Under the pieces are notes generated by a model. The model was not told where the DNA came from. It searched no databases and saw nothing but the letters and a program-made list of their open reading frames with translations. Shown here piece after piece: positions 1-7,209 of a DNA stretch of 51,189 bases. Position 1 is the stretch's first letter, and each line of letters starts with the position of its first letter. A program made the position numbers and the translations under genes. Source of the stretch: Candidatus Fermentithermobacillaceae bacterium (GTDB lineage: Bacteria > Bacillota > Sulfobacillia > Fermentithermobacillales > Fermentithermobacillaceae); contig DULO01000049.1 of NCBI GenBank assembly GCA_012840345.1, forward strand, positions 1 through 51,189, written 5' to 3'.

Positions 1-306
1 GCGGTCAACGGTTATGAAAGCGCAGCCGGTCGTCGCGCCGTGTGTGATGGTTATCAAGTCTTGCCTAACGCCCGACTCGGAGAGACTGCGCGCGAGCACA
101 TCAGATATACCATCGTCACCTACGCGGCCGATCATGGTGACTGTCCCCCCTGCCCTTGCGGCGGCAACCGCCTGGTTGGCCCCTTTCCCGCCAGGGTGGA
201 CCCGAAAAGAGAGCCCTGCGACGGTCTCGCCTGGAGCCGGGCGTTTCTCGGCGGTTACCACGAAGTCCACGTTGAGACTCCCAAATACCACGATGCCCTT
301 CTGCAC
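1..306 (-). CDS. rbsK: Ribokinase (PfkB family), N-terminal part; cut by the window edge
   Basis: Phosphorylates D-ribose with ATP to ribose 5-phosphate in the cytoplasm. The 102 visible residues carry the family's N-terminal hallmark GSLNVDF (residues 9-15) and the sugar-binding loop GGKGANQAVAAARAG (from residue 39), followed by a GRVGDDG stretch. The GTG at 306 is chosen because it directly precedes the conserved QKGIVVFGS start and has an AGGGGAGGG ribosome site about 8 bases upstream. An overlapping ATG one base upstream is in another frame. The C-terminal catalytic GAGD region lies beyond position 1. A related sugar or nucleoside kinase of the PfkB family cannot be excluded, but the N-terminal motif is the classic ribokinase form. 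Confidence 0.9.
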   Translation of the reverse strand, partial: MQKGIVVFGSLNVDFVVTAEKRPAPGETVAGLSFRVHPGGKGANQAVAAARAGGTVTMIGRVGDDGISDVLARSLSESGVRQDLITITHGATTGCAFITVDR

Positions 307-433
307 ATTTGCTCCCTCCCCTAAGGTTTCTGGCCGCTAGCGCTTGTACCCGGTTACTACGCCGCCGGAGTGGCACTAGGGTACATTCCGGCATAGCGTT
401 ATCTGAAGGTTTTTCCGCATTGGAGTGTTTCAT

Positions 434-892
434 ATGCAAATCGACGGACTATCGGTTCTTCTCTCTCCAAAAGAAGTATCCTCCCTGATACTTAGCCTTC
501 CTCTTCCCGAGGGGATCTCCATAGATGATGTAATCCTTACCGACAAGGGGCTTGAGGCCACGGTCCGGGCTTCAGTGGCATTCGGACTCCCAATCAGGTT
601 TCGCGTAGAAGTGCAGTCGTACATGGGCAGCAAGGTCGGGTTCCGGGTTTCACCTCCGGTAAAGCCCAGCTGGTTTCAGGTGTTCAGGCCGATGGTGTTG
701 ACGACGCCGGGCGCGTCCTACCTGGGATACAGCGTGATAGAGTTTGACCTGGTCGCCTTATCCAAAGGGCTCCTGTCAGGAGCGATAATCAAGCACTTGT
801 CCCTCAACAGGCAGGGACTCCTCGTGGAACTCGCTCAGATCACTTCGAAGCACGCCTGGCGGGAGGCCCTTCAGAAGCTGCCCAGGTTGTGA
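434..892 (+). CDS. Hypothetical protein, 152 residues
   Basis: I do not recognise this family. The protein alternates hydrophobic and polar residues, has no clear signal peptide or membrane helix, and has a basic C-terminus. The ATG at 434 is preferred over the in-frame GTG at 425 because the GGAG at 422-425 lies 8 bases before the ATG. The gene is divergent from the ribokinase gene, with about 125 bases between them. It stands alone before the YmaF-like gene. The coding frame is open over its whole length and has a good ribosome site, so it is very probably real. Confidence 0.7.
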   Translation: MQIDGLSVLLSPKEVSSLILSLPLPEGISIDDVILTDKGLEATVRASVAFGLPIRFRVEVQSYMGSKVGFRVSPPVKPSWFQVFRPMVLTTPGASYLGYSVIEFDLVALSKGLLSGAIIKHLSLNRQGLLVELAQITSKHAWREALQKLPRL

Positions 893-1047
893 CGCCCGGC
901 CCTCGGGAGTGTCGCGCGCACGCAAGCGACCGAAACCTGCCGGCGCTTCAGAGGGGCGCCGCCAACGCGACATAACGGCTCTTCCTCACCACTTGGCGGC
1001 AGTCCTCATATTATCTTAACGTGAGCCTTTACGGAGGAGGCGATATA

Positions 1048-1479
1048 GTGGAGACAGAGAAGGACGTCGCGGCGAAGCAGGCAGGACACTTGCACGACTA
1101 TTACGGTAGGACATCAGTGGACCGTGGCCATTTCCACACCTTCGTCGGATCAACCGATACGGAGACGCCTGTGGCTAACGGCCATGTGCATAACTACGCC
1201 AACGAGACCAGAGTGGCAGAAAACCACACTCACCTTATGACAGGCACAAGCGGTCTGCAGGTTTCGGTGCTTATGGGACACGTCCACCGGCTTTCGGGCA
1301 GAACCACGGTCAACGACAACCACAGTCATTCCTATGAAGTATTCACCGGCTACCAGCGCCCGCCCAGAAACGTAAGGCGAAGAGGCTGGCCCGCCGGTGT
1401 GCAGGTCAACGCCGAACAAGAAGGGACTGAGGTGAAGCCTCGTCCCAGGTTTAGATTTAGGAAACCAACCGAGAAGTAA
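1048..1479 (+). CDS. YmaF-family histidine-repeat protein
   Basis: A 143-residue protein with six evenly spaced His-x-His motifs (HLH, HFH, HVH, HTH, HVH, HSH) about 15-20 residues apart, each followed by a short glycine or threonine-containing segment. This is the pattern of the YmaF family of Bacillota, whose role is unknown; the His pairs suggest metal binding, which is inference. The GTG at 1048 is chosen because a strong GGAGGAGG (1033-1040) lies 7 bases upstream; an in-frame GTG at 1021 has no comparable site. The C-terminal 35 residues are basic and repeat-free. The 3' end overlaps the convergent fchA gene by 23 bases. Confidence 0.8.
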   Translation: METEKDVAAKQAGHLHDYYGRTSVDRGHFHTFVGSTDTETPVANGHVHNYANETRVAENHTHLMTGTSGLQVSVLMGHVHRLSGRTTVNDNHSHSYEVFTGYQRPPRNVRRRGWPAGVQVNAEQEGTEVKPRPRFRFRKPTEK

Positions 1480-2092
1480 TTACAGCCAGAGATTCCCGGG
1501 ATATTCTCTCGGCCTGTTCTATCAGGCCTTCTTTTTCTGCTTTGGCCTTCTCGACGAACTTCGCGTCCTTTATCTGCTGGAGATTGATATCCACGTTCAA
1601 GAGAGCGGCCTTAAGGCTCGCTTCCGCCAAGTAAGCAGCCACGCCGGCATCGCTGATGGCCATCTTGCTGCCTATCGGAGCAATCTCCTGAACGATTTCC
1701 AAAACGGACATGCAGGTACGGGCGATCTCCAGCGGCGTCTCGGTGGCACCTTTCAAAGACTCCTGTATGAGGTATTCCTTGCGGGCTTGTTCCTCGGGAG
1801 TCGAGGCGGGGAGCTTGTAGTGCTCGATGAAGCGCTTAAACTGGGCCATATCCTCGTCTACCAGTTCCTCGAACCTGCTCATCAGGCACAGCGCCCTATC
1901 CCTTAGCGCCGTGACCTGGGGTTCGACGTCCTTGTACCTCTTCTTGCCTATGGTCAGGTTGGCGACCATGGCGCTCATGGCCGCCGAGAACGCGGCGGTG
2001 ATGGCCGAAACGCTTCCGCCTCCCGGCACCGGTTCACTGGAGGCGGACACCTTGAGGATGTCCCTAAGGCTTCCCGAAAACAGATCGCTCAT
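1457..2092 (-). CDS. fchA: Formiminotetrahydrofolate cyclodeaminase (FTCD_C family)
   Basis: Converts 5-formimino-tetrahydrofolate to methenyl-tetrahydrofolate with release of ammonia, feeding one-carbon units from purine or histidine breakdown into the folate pool. The 211 residues cover the whole FTCD_C domain: the glycine-rich SSEPVPGGGSVSA near residue 17, the alpha-helical core, and the IAPIGSKMAISDAGVA segment around residue 140. An AAAGGAG site precedes the ATG. It lies 29 bases downstream of folD on the same strand, and the FolD cyclohydrolase/dehydrogenase would act on its product, so the two form a short folate operon. Its tail overlaps the convergent YmaF-like gene. Confidence 0.93.
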   Translation of the reverse strand: MSDLFSGSLRDILKVSASSEPVPGGGSVSAITAAFSAAMSAMVANLTIGKKRYKDVEPQVTALRDRALCLMSRFEELVDEDMAQFKRFIEHYKLPASTPEEQARKEYLIQESLKGATETPLEIARTCMSVLEIVQEIAPIGSKMAISDAGVAAYLAEASLKAALLNVDINLQQIKDAKFVEKAKAEKEGLIEQAERISRESLAVITSRLVS

Positions 2093-2121
2093 GCCGGTCG
2101 CTCCTTTCGCTCATTCCATAC

Positions 2122-2973
2122 TCAGCGTGATTCTTGTATCTTTATGGCCTTTAGAAGGTTCTTCTGGATAAGGGCCGTGGTCAGGCTGCCAACTCCGCCC
2201 GGAACCGGGGTAATCGCGGAAGCTACCTCATATACTCCCTCGAAGTCCACGTCCCCGACAGTTTTGCCGTCTAGGTCGTTTATTCCGGCGTCGACGACCA
2301 CCGCGCCCGGACGGACCATTTCTTTCGTGACGAGCCGGGCTTTACCCGCCGCCGCGACGATGATGTCGGCCTTTAGCGTGTGAGAAGCGAGATCGGCGGT
2401 CCTGGTGTGGCAAACAGTTACAGTCGCGTTTTCGTTCAGCAGCAGGAAGATCAGGGGTTTGCCCACGGTGTCGCCTCTGCCTATGAGGCAGACGTCCTTT
2501 CGTTCCAGGGAGATCCCTTGCCTCTTCAGGATCTCGATGCAGCTCTGGGGCGTAACCGGGAATAGCCCGTCCTTATGAGTGAACATGCGGCCCCGGTTTA
2601 TGGGGCTGATGCCGTCAACGTCCTTGTCCGGGTCGACGGCTCTCATGACCCTCTCCTTGTTGATATGTCTGGGAAGCGGTAGTTCCACCATTATGCCGTG
2701 GCAAGCGGGGTCGCTGGAGAGCTCGGCCAGCTTATCCAGGATGACCTGCTCTTCCACGTTTTCGGGATACTTATGTAGCTCAAACTCAATGCCCGAGTTC
2801 TTACAGGCCCGTTCTTTGGACCTGGCGTAGAGCACGGATGCCGGGTCATCGCCGGCGAGTATCACTGCCAGCTTGGGAATGATGCCCCTTTCCCGAAGGT
2901 TCTTGACTTCAGCCCGGACTTCGTCCCTGATGACCGCCGCTATGCTCTTTCCGTCGATAATGGTAGCTGCCAT
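2122..2973 (-). CDS. folD: Bifunctional methylenetetrahydrofolate dehydrogenase / methenyltetrahydrofolate cyclohydrolase
   Basis: Interconverts methylene-, methenyl- and 10-formyl-tetrahydrofolate in the cytoplasm. The length (283 residues) is normal. Visible signatures are the catalytic YxxxK (Tyr49, Lys53), the ELPLP loop, DKDVDG, GRGDTVGKP (dinucleotide binding; the usual GRS is GRG here) and the C-terminal PVPGGVGSLT. A GGAGGAG site lies upstream of the ATG. It is the first gene of the folD-fchA pair. In anaerobic Clostridia this pair serves purine or glycine fermentation or the methyl branch of acetogenesis; which applies here cannot be told from the window. Confidence 0.97.
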   Translation of the reverse strand: MAATIIDGKSIAAVIRDEVRAEVKNLRERGIIPKLAVILAGDDPASVLYARSKERACKNSGIEFELHKYPENVEEQVILDKLAELSSDPACHGIMVELPLPRHINKERVMRAVDPDKDVDGISPINRGRMFTHKDGLFPVTPQSCIEILKRQGISLERKDVCLIGRGDTVGKPLIFLLLNENATVTVCHTRTADLASHTLKADIIVAAAGKARLVTKEMVRPGAVVVDAGINDLDGKTVGDVDFEGVYEVASAITPVPGGVGSLTTALIQKNLLKAIKIQESR

Positions 2974-3097
2974 GAGACCGTCTCCTCCTGTCCAACAGTT
3001 TCGGCTCTTAGGTGTTCAACAGAACATGCCTGTACACCTTTTAAGTCGAGCCGCAGAACTTAATCGCCAGAATCGTAAGACAGCTCAGCAATGGGAA

Positions 3098-3121
3098 CGG
3101 GCCCATGTGTCCATGGGCCCG
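3098..3121 (-). terminator. Perfect hairpin after the zinc-ribbon gene, probable terminator
   Basis: A perfect 10-bp inverted repeat (CGGGCCCATG, 4-base loop, CATGGGCCCG) lies 34 bases past the stop of the zinc-ribbon gene. On the minus strand it is followed only by TTCCC, so the U-tract is weak and the terminator role is inferred. Confidence 0.55.
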
Positions 3122-3154
3122 CGCCGGTTACTCAGGCAAACGGTATTCCACAGG

Positions 3155-3649
3155 CTACTGCAATTTGGCTCCGCATTTCCCGCAATAGACGTTTCCGGGC
3201 TCAACCCGGGCTCCGCACTCACCGCAGAAAAAGCGCTCCTGCACCACAACCTCGGCCGGTTCCGCTTCTATGGGTTCCGCAGGCGGCGTTGCCGGAGGCG
3301 CCACGTCTTGCCCTGCTTGGGGTTTCTCCGTTTGCGGCTCCGTACGAACCGTCTCGATCTCCTTTTTCTTCTCGGCTATCCTGACCTCGATGTCGTCGGC
3401 TGCGCGCAGCAGTTCAAAGAGCTCGGGCGGAAGCATGGCACCTGTCTTATGGAGAGTGTGCGCGGCCCTCCCGAGTTCCTCCAACTTGCGACTGCGTTCG
3501 TTCTCCAAAGACATGAGCTCAACCTTGAGCTTGCCTATCTTCGTGAGTTCCTTGGTTTCCTGGACTATTGTCTCAGCCCCGGCCTTAAGGGTCTGGCCAA
3601 GCCTGGTCCAAATGTCCTTGCTCTTGTTATCAGGCCCCTGTTGAGACAT
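3155..3649 (-). CDS. Coiled-coil protein with C-terminal zinc ribbon
   Basis: 164 residues. The first 110 are charged and helical, with long Glu/Lys heptad-like runs that predict a coiled coil. A Pro/Ala/Glu-rich linker follows (about residues 110-138). The last 25 residues form a double CxxC zinc ribbon (CGECG then CGKCG, 15 residues apart). No catalytic motif is visible, so a scaffold or regulatory role is only a guess. The ATG has an AGGAGGTG ribosome site. It is a single gene flanked by intergenic stretches of about 150-180 bases. Confidence 0.8.
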   Translation of the reverse strand: MSQQGPDNKSKDIWTRLGQTLKAGAETIVQETKELTKIGKLKVELMSLENERSRKLEELGRAAHTLHKTGAMLPPELFELLRAADDIEVRIAEKKKEIETVRTEPQTEKPQAGQDVAPPATPPAEPIEAEPAEVVVQERFFCGECGARVEPGNVYCGKCGAKLQ

Positions 3650-3797
3650 GACCCCACCTCCTGTTCGCTACACAGTACTACTTAAATTCCCTATCCATGT
3701 AACGGGTCCAAGAATGCCTGCCCTACAATAAACCTGCTCTAAACCACGCTTGTCGGATTCTCCGGTCTATTCCCTTATCCTTCTCCGCCGGTCAACG

Positions 3798-4001
3798 CTA
3801 TTTTCCGCACGACGAACAGTTTCCGCCTCCGCAACCACCGCACGAGGCACCCTTCCCGCCCGAGACATTTGAGTTGAAGCTGGAGATAAGCTTCTTAAGC
3901 GAGTCCGAACCGCAATCCGGGCACTTAGGCACTTCTTTCCCTCTTAGGTATACCTCAAACTTCTTGCCGCATTCCTGGCATCTATACTCGAAGATGGGCA
4001 T
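3798..4001 (-). CDS. FmdB-family zinc-ribbon regulatory protein
   Basis: A 67-residue protein that begins MPIFEYRCQECG, the standard FmdB/CxxC_CxxC_SSSS start. It has cysteine pairs at 8/11 and 27/30 and ends in a Gly/Cys-rich tail with several further CxxC pairs. The ATG at 4001 is the correct start, because a GGAGG site lies about 8 bases upstream and the family motif starts there; the open frame extends further upstream but overlaps the promoter region of the divergent gene. Members are annotated as putative regulators, but their actual function is unsettled. Confidence 0.9.
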   Translation of the reverse strand: MPIFEYRCQECGKKFEVYLRGKEVPKCPDCGSDSLKKLISSFNSNVSGGKGASCGGCGGGNCSSCGK

Positions 4002-4114
4002 CTTGAGCACCTCCACACGATGAAAGTGTACACCTCCCTGCGTCGCGCGGGCAAACTCACGGTTATAACCTCCCCGCGAACTACGGAACACTAGAAGAAA
4101 GGAGGACACCCCAA

Positions 4115-4663
4115 ATGCCGAAGAACGAAGACTACAAGTTAGCGGATTTAGAATCAGGCCAGGCTTCAACATCTCGTTTCGAGGACGAGTTGAGGCGGTC
4201 GTTTACCCCGCCCGCGGCGGGCACTCCCACTACTCCTGCCGAGCGCATCGAAGAGGCTTTGTGTCAAGTTCAAAACCAGATCCGCGAGCAGCAGATGTGC
4301 ACCGAGCAGGACCTGCAGGAGTGCCTATCAAAGGCGTCATCCCGTGTGGCGGATTCCCAATCCGTGGATACAATGTTTGCCCTGGTCCAGCAAGTGACGT
4401 CAATGGTGTCTCAAGGCAACGAAGCGCTCCAGTCAAACCTGCGCCAGGTGAGAGAACTGATCGCCCGGTTAAGCGCCAACCTGGCCCAACAGCAAGCCAT
4501 TGCCGACCGGCAGATAGCCAGGTCCCTGCACCAGGCGGTATCCGCCATGGCCGAAGCTCAAAACGCCATGTTCCAATCCATGGCGATAAGCGAGATGAGC
4601 CTTCTCGTGAAGGGAGCGCAGGACGTCGCCGAGCAAGTGGTCCCTCCTGACGAGGTTCAGTAG
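4115..4663 (+). CDS. Hypothetical helical, glutamine-rich protein
   Basis: 182 residues, not recognised. The N-terminal 45 residues are polar and probably disordered. Residues 45-170 are almost entirely helix-forming, with many Gln, Ala, Ser and Met residues and a heptad feel, suggesting an extended coiled coil. There is no signal peptide or membrane span. GGAGG at 4101-4105 precedes the ATG by 9 bases. It is divergent from the fmdB-like gene and its 3' end runs to within 10 bases of the convergent deacetylase gene. Confidence 0.75.
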   Translation: MPKNEDYKLADLESGQASTSRFEDELRRSFTPPAAGTPTTPAERIEEALCQVQNQIREQQMCTEQDLQECLSKASSRVADSQSVDTMFALVQQVTSMVSQGNEALQSNLRQVRELIARLSANLAQQQAIADRQIARSLHQAVSAMAEAQNAMFQSMAISEMSLLVKGAQDVAEQVVPPDEVQ

Positions 4664-4673
4664 CCTGCCAAAC

Positions 4674-5819
4674 CTACTGTGAAGACACGCCGGAAAGGCT
4701 TGACGGGTTCCGGAACCCGTAACCCAACCTCGCGAGGCTCTCGATGATCCCGGGCAGGGCAAGCGCTGTGTTGGGAAGTCCGTCATGGAGAAGGATGATG
4801 GCGCCATCTTTAGCGCTTTCGACGACCCTTGAAACAACCTGGGCCGGATCCTGAGCTCCCAGGTCCGCTCCCCCGATGTTGGTCCACATCATGACGCGGA
4901 GGCCGAGTTTAGTGGCCTCTCGCACCTGGGTCGCGTCCAGGGCTCCCCCGGGAGGCCTGTATAAATAGGGTTCCGCGCCGGTCAACGAGGCGATTACGGA
5001 ACAGGCTTTCTTCAGGTCGGCCTCCACCTCTTTGGCCGGAAGGCCGGCCAACACTTTGTGCTCGTATCCGTGGACCGCCACGGTGTGGCCCCGGGCAGCC
5101 ATTTCCCGGACCAGTTCCGGATACATTTCAGCCTTCTCGCCTATCACGAAGAAGGTGGCCTTGATCCCGTACTTGTCCAGAGTCGCCAGTATTGGACCGG
5201 TCGTAGATGGGTCCGGGCCGTCGTTGAAAGTAAGGCACACCGACTTGTCGGGCACAGGGAATTGGGGCTCCTCCGGAACAGGAGCCGTCACCGGCGGCTC
5301 CTCGACCGTCGGAACGGGCGTCGCCTGGGCCTTCACGGTCAGGATCTGCCCCGCGTAGATGCGGTCGGGAGACTTCAAACCGTTGATCTCCTGTAGGAAA
5401 GATACTTTGACACCGTACTTAGCCGCGATGCCTGATAGGGTTTCCCCTGAACGGACAACGTGGGTCTCCGGCGGGTATTTCTTGAGGTATTCGGCGTCAA
5501 GCTCAGAAATGGTTGCCGGGCCGACTATCCCGTCGGTCCTTAGCCCCACGCTGTCTTGAAACTCCAAGACCGCTTCCTTTGTCTTGGGTCCAAACACACC
5601 GTCAATGTAATGAGGGTAATAGCCGAGAGCGGAGAGGACTTCTTGAAGCGCCCTGACCGCGTCGCCCCGGTCCCCCTGCCTCAGGTACCCCTTGTATTCC
5701 TGAAGGACGGAAACCGCCGAAGCTTCTTGTGCGGCCGCTAAGGGGCACAGAACGGGAGCCGCGATAACCAAGAAGGCGGCAAGGATCACCGAAACACGCT
5801 TAATACGGAATTCAAACAA
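4674..5819 (-). CDS. Secreted polysaccharide deacetylase with peptidoglycan-binding and LysM domains
   Basis: A 381-residue exported protein. It has a signal peptide (1-30), a PG_binding_1 repeat (about 45-110), LysM (about 118-163), a Pro-rich linker (165-190) and a NodB domain (191-365). It should bind the cell wall and remove N-acetyl groups from peptidoglycan. NodB motifs seen are TFND (197-200), HxxxH (His250, His254), RPPGG (288-292), DLGAQD and LLHD. The first motif is normally TFDD, and the Asp that usually acts as general base is Asn199 here (codon AAC). Activity may therefore be altered. The start is TTG with a GGGAGG site 9 bases upstream. Confidence 0.9.
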   Translation of the reverse strand: MFEFRIKRVSVILAAFLVIAAPVLCPLAAAQEASAVSVLQEYKGYLRQGDRGDAVRALQEVLSALGYYPHYIDGVFGPKTKEAVLEFQDSVGLRTDGIVGPATISELDAEYLKKYPPETHVVRSGETLSGIAAKYGVKVSFLQEINGLKSPDRIYAGQILTVKAQATPVPTVEEPPVTAPVPEEPQFPVPDKSVCLTFNDGPDPSTTGPILATLDKYGIKATFFVIGEKAEMYPELVREMAARGHTVAVHGYEHKVLAGLPAKEVEADLKKACSVIASLTGAEPYLYRPPGGALDATQVREATKLGLRVMMWTNIGGADLGAQDPAQVVSRVVESAKDGAIILLHDGLPNTALALPGIIESLARLGYGFRNPSSLSGVSSQ

Positions 5820-5908
5820 AGAAATAACCTCCCGGCACGGCTTCTCAGGTTATATTGCCGTGAAAACGGGAAGTCTATACTTTCCAACAGGAACTCGTAT
5901 ATTTCCCG

Positions 5909-6331
5909 CTATGTGTTGACTCCAAGTATCCCCCCGCAAGCTCCGGCCACCAAACAGAAGCCCAGTCTTTTCAGAAAGGCTACAAATCCAATAAACGGCG
6001 GAAACAACACTGTGCCGGCCAGCACCGTAATCAGGGCGTAGGCCGCGCCGATGGCAAGGCCGTAAACCAAGCCGTGGGACATCTGTTTCCTCGCGGTCAG
6101 AAAAGCGGCCAGGCCGACGATTACGAAACTCCCAAGGTTCACCAGCCAGGTGAGGATCCTCTCGTCCAAACTGGTGAAATACACGATGGTGGCCCCCAGA
6201 AGGACGAGGACTACCGCCATTCCAAGCGCGCGAACCACCCCTCCGCCTGCCGCCCTCGCGGAGAACCCGTCATCGAAACTCTTTTTGCTCGACCACTTTC
6301 TCCTGGTCGAGCCGGGCGTTCTGAAAGACAC
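5909..6331 (-). CDS. TIGR04086 family membrane protein
   Basis: A protein of about 140 residues with a basic N-terminal segment followed by four hydrophobic helices, the layout of the TIGR04086/YrzE family of Bacillota membrane proteins of unknown role. The GTG at 6331 is preferred because a GGGGGTGA site ends 5 bases upstream; an ATG at 6364 is in frame but lacks a ribosome site. It lies between surE and the deacetylase gene on the same strand, with 62 bases after surE. Confidence 0.75.
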   Translation of the reverse strand: MSFRTPGSTRRKWSSKKSFDDGFSARAAGGGVVRALGMAVVLVLLGATIVYFTSLDERILTWLVNLGSFVIVGLAAFLTARKQMSHGLVYGLAIGAAYALITVLAGTVLFPPFIGFVAFLKRLGFCLVAGACGGILGVNT

Positions 6332-6393
6332 CTGCCTCACCCCCTGGTTTTCTATATGTGCCATCTCTTGGGGGGAGAACCGGTCTTTCCTTA

Positions 6394-7173
6394 TCAGTCC
6401 TTTCGGCGCGGCCAGGCCAGGGGCAGCCTCCTCATGGTCTCAACGGCTCGGAAATCGGTAAGGTCGGTGAGGAGCGGGGTAATCGATATCATGTTGTTAC
6501 GCACGGCCATGGTATCAGAGTCTTCGGGATCGTCGTGCTCCTGGAGCGTTCCTCCCAACCAGTACCAGGTTCTTCCCCTGGGGTCTTGGCGCTTGGTGAA
6601 AGCATCCCGGTAGGCCTGCACTCCAAGCCGCGTGACGGCTACGCCGGCCAAGGACGACTTTGGCACCGGGGGCACGTTCACGTTGACCAACGCGGGCCAC
6701 TGGCTGTCTGTAACCGCCGAGAGGGCTTGAGCTATCGCGTATTCGGCCGCGGTCTCAAACGATATGCCCTCGAAAGCAGTCACCGACACGGCCATGGATT
6801 TCACGCCCAACAGCGCCCCTTCCAGGGCAGCTGATACCGTGCCAGAGTAAAACACGTCGGTTCCCAGGTTCGGCCCCCTGTTTATCCCCGAAATAAGGAA
6901 GTCAGGCGGCTCCTTTAGGATCCCCTCTATCGCCAGCTTCACGCAATCCGCCGGAGTTCCGGCGGCGGCGAACACAGAAACCTGCTCGCAGGGGCTGTCT
7001 ATCTCCTGCACCTCAATCGGCTGGTGGATGCTTATGCCGTGGCCGCAAGCGCTCCTTTCCCTGTCAGGCGCGACGGCCAACACCCGCAGGCCGTCCACCT
7101 TACACGCTTCTCTTATAAGGGCCCAAAGCCCGTCTGAGTTGACCCCATCGTCGTTGGTTAGAAGCAGCTGCAC
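6394..7173 (-). CDS. surE: 5'/3'-nucleotidase SurE
   Basis: A metal-dependent phosphatase that dephosphorylates nucleoside monophosphates, linked to survival and stationary phase in other bacteria. The 259 residues show the SurE signature: LLTNDDG at the N-terminus (metal-binding Asp8, Asp9), DRERSACGHGISI, ISGINRGPNLGTDVFYSGT and VNVPP. The start is GTG with AGGAAAGGGG upstream. It follows the exonuclease gene by 36 bases, so both are probably cotranscribed. Confidence 0.95.
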   Translation of the reverse strand: MQLLLTNDDGVNSDGLWALIREACKVDGLRVLAVAPDRERSACGHGISIHQPIEVQEIDSPCEQVSVFAAAGTPADCVKLAIEGILKEPPDFLISGINRGPNLGTDVFYSGTVSAALEGALLGVKSMAVSVTAFEGISFETAAEYAIAQALSAVTDSQWPALVNVNVPPVPKSSLAGVAVTRLGVQAYRDAFTKRQDPRGRTWYWLGGTLQEHDDPEDSDTMAVRNNMISITPLLTDLTDFRAVETMRRLPLAWPRRKD

Positions 7174-7209
7174 AGGTAAACCCCTTTCCTCTTCGAGGGT
7201 GTACAGTGA

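Noticed and set aside
2873-3685. 270-codon plus-strand open frame over the folD start and zinc-ribbon gene
   Set aside because: It spans a hairpin and the opposite-strand zinc-ribbon gene, with an Arg/Leu-rich shadow composition.
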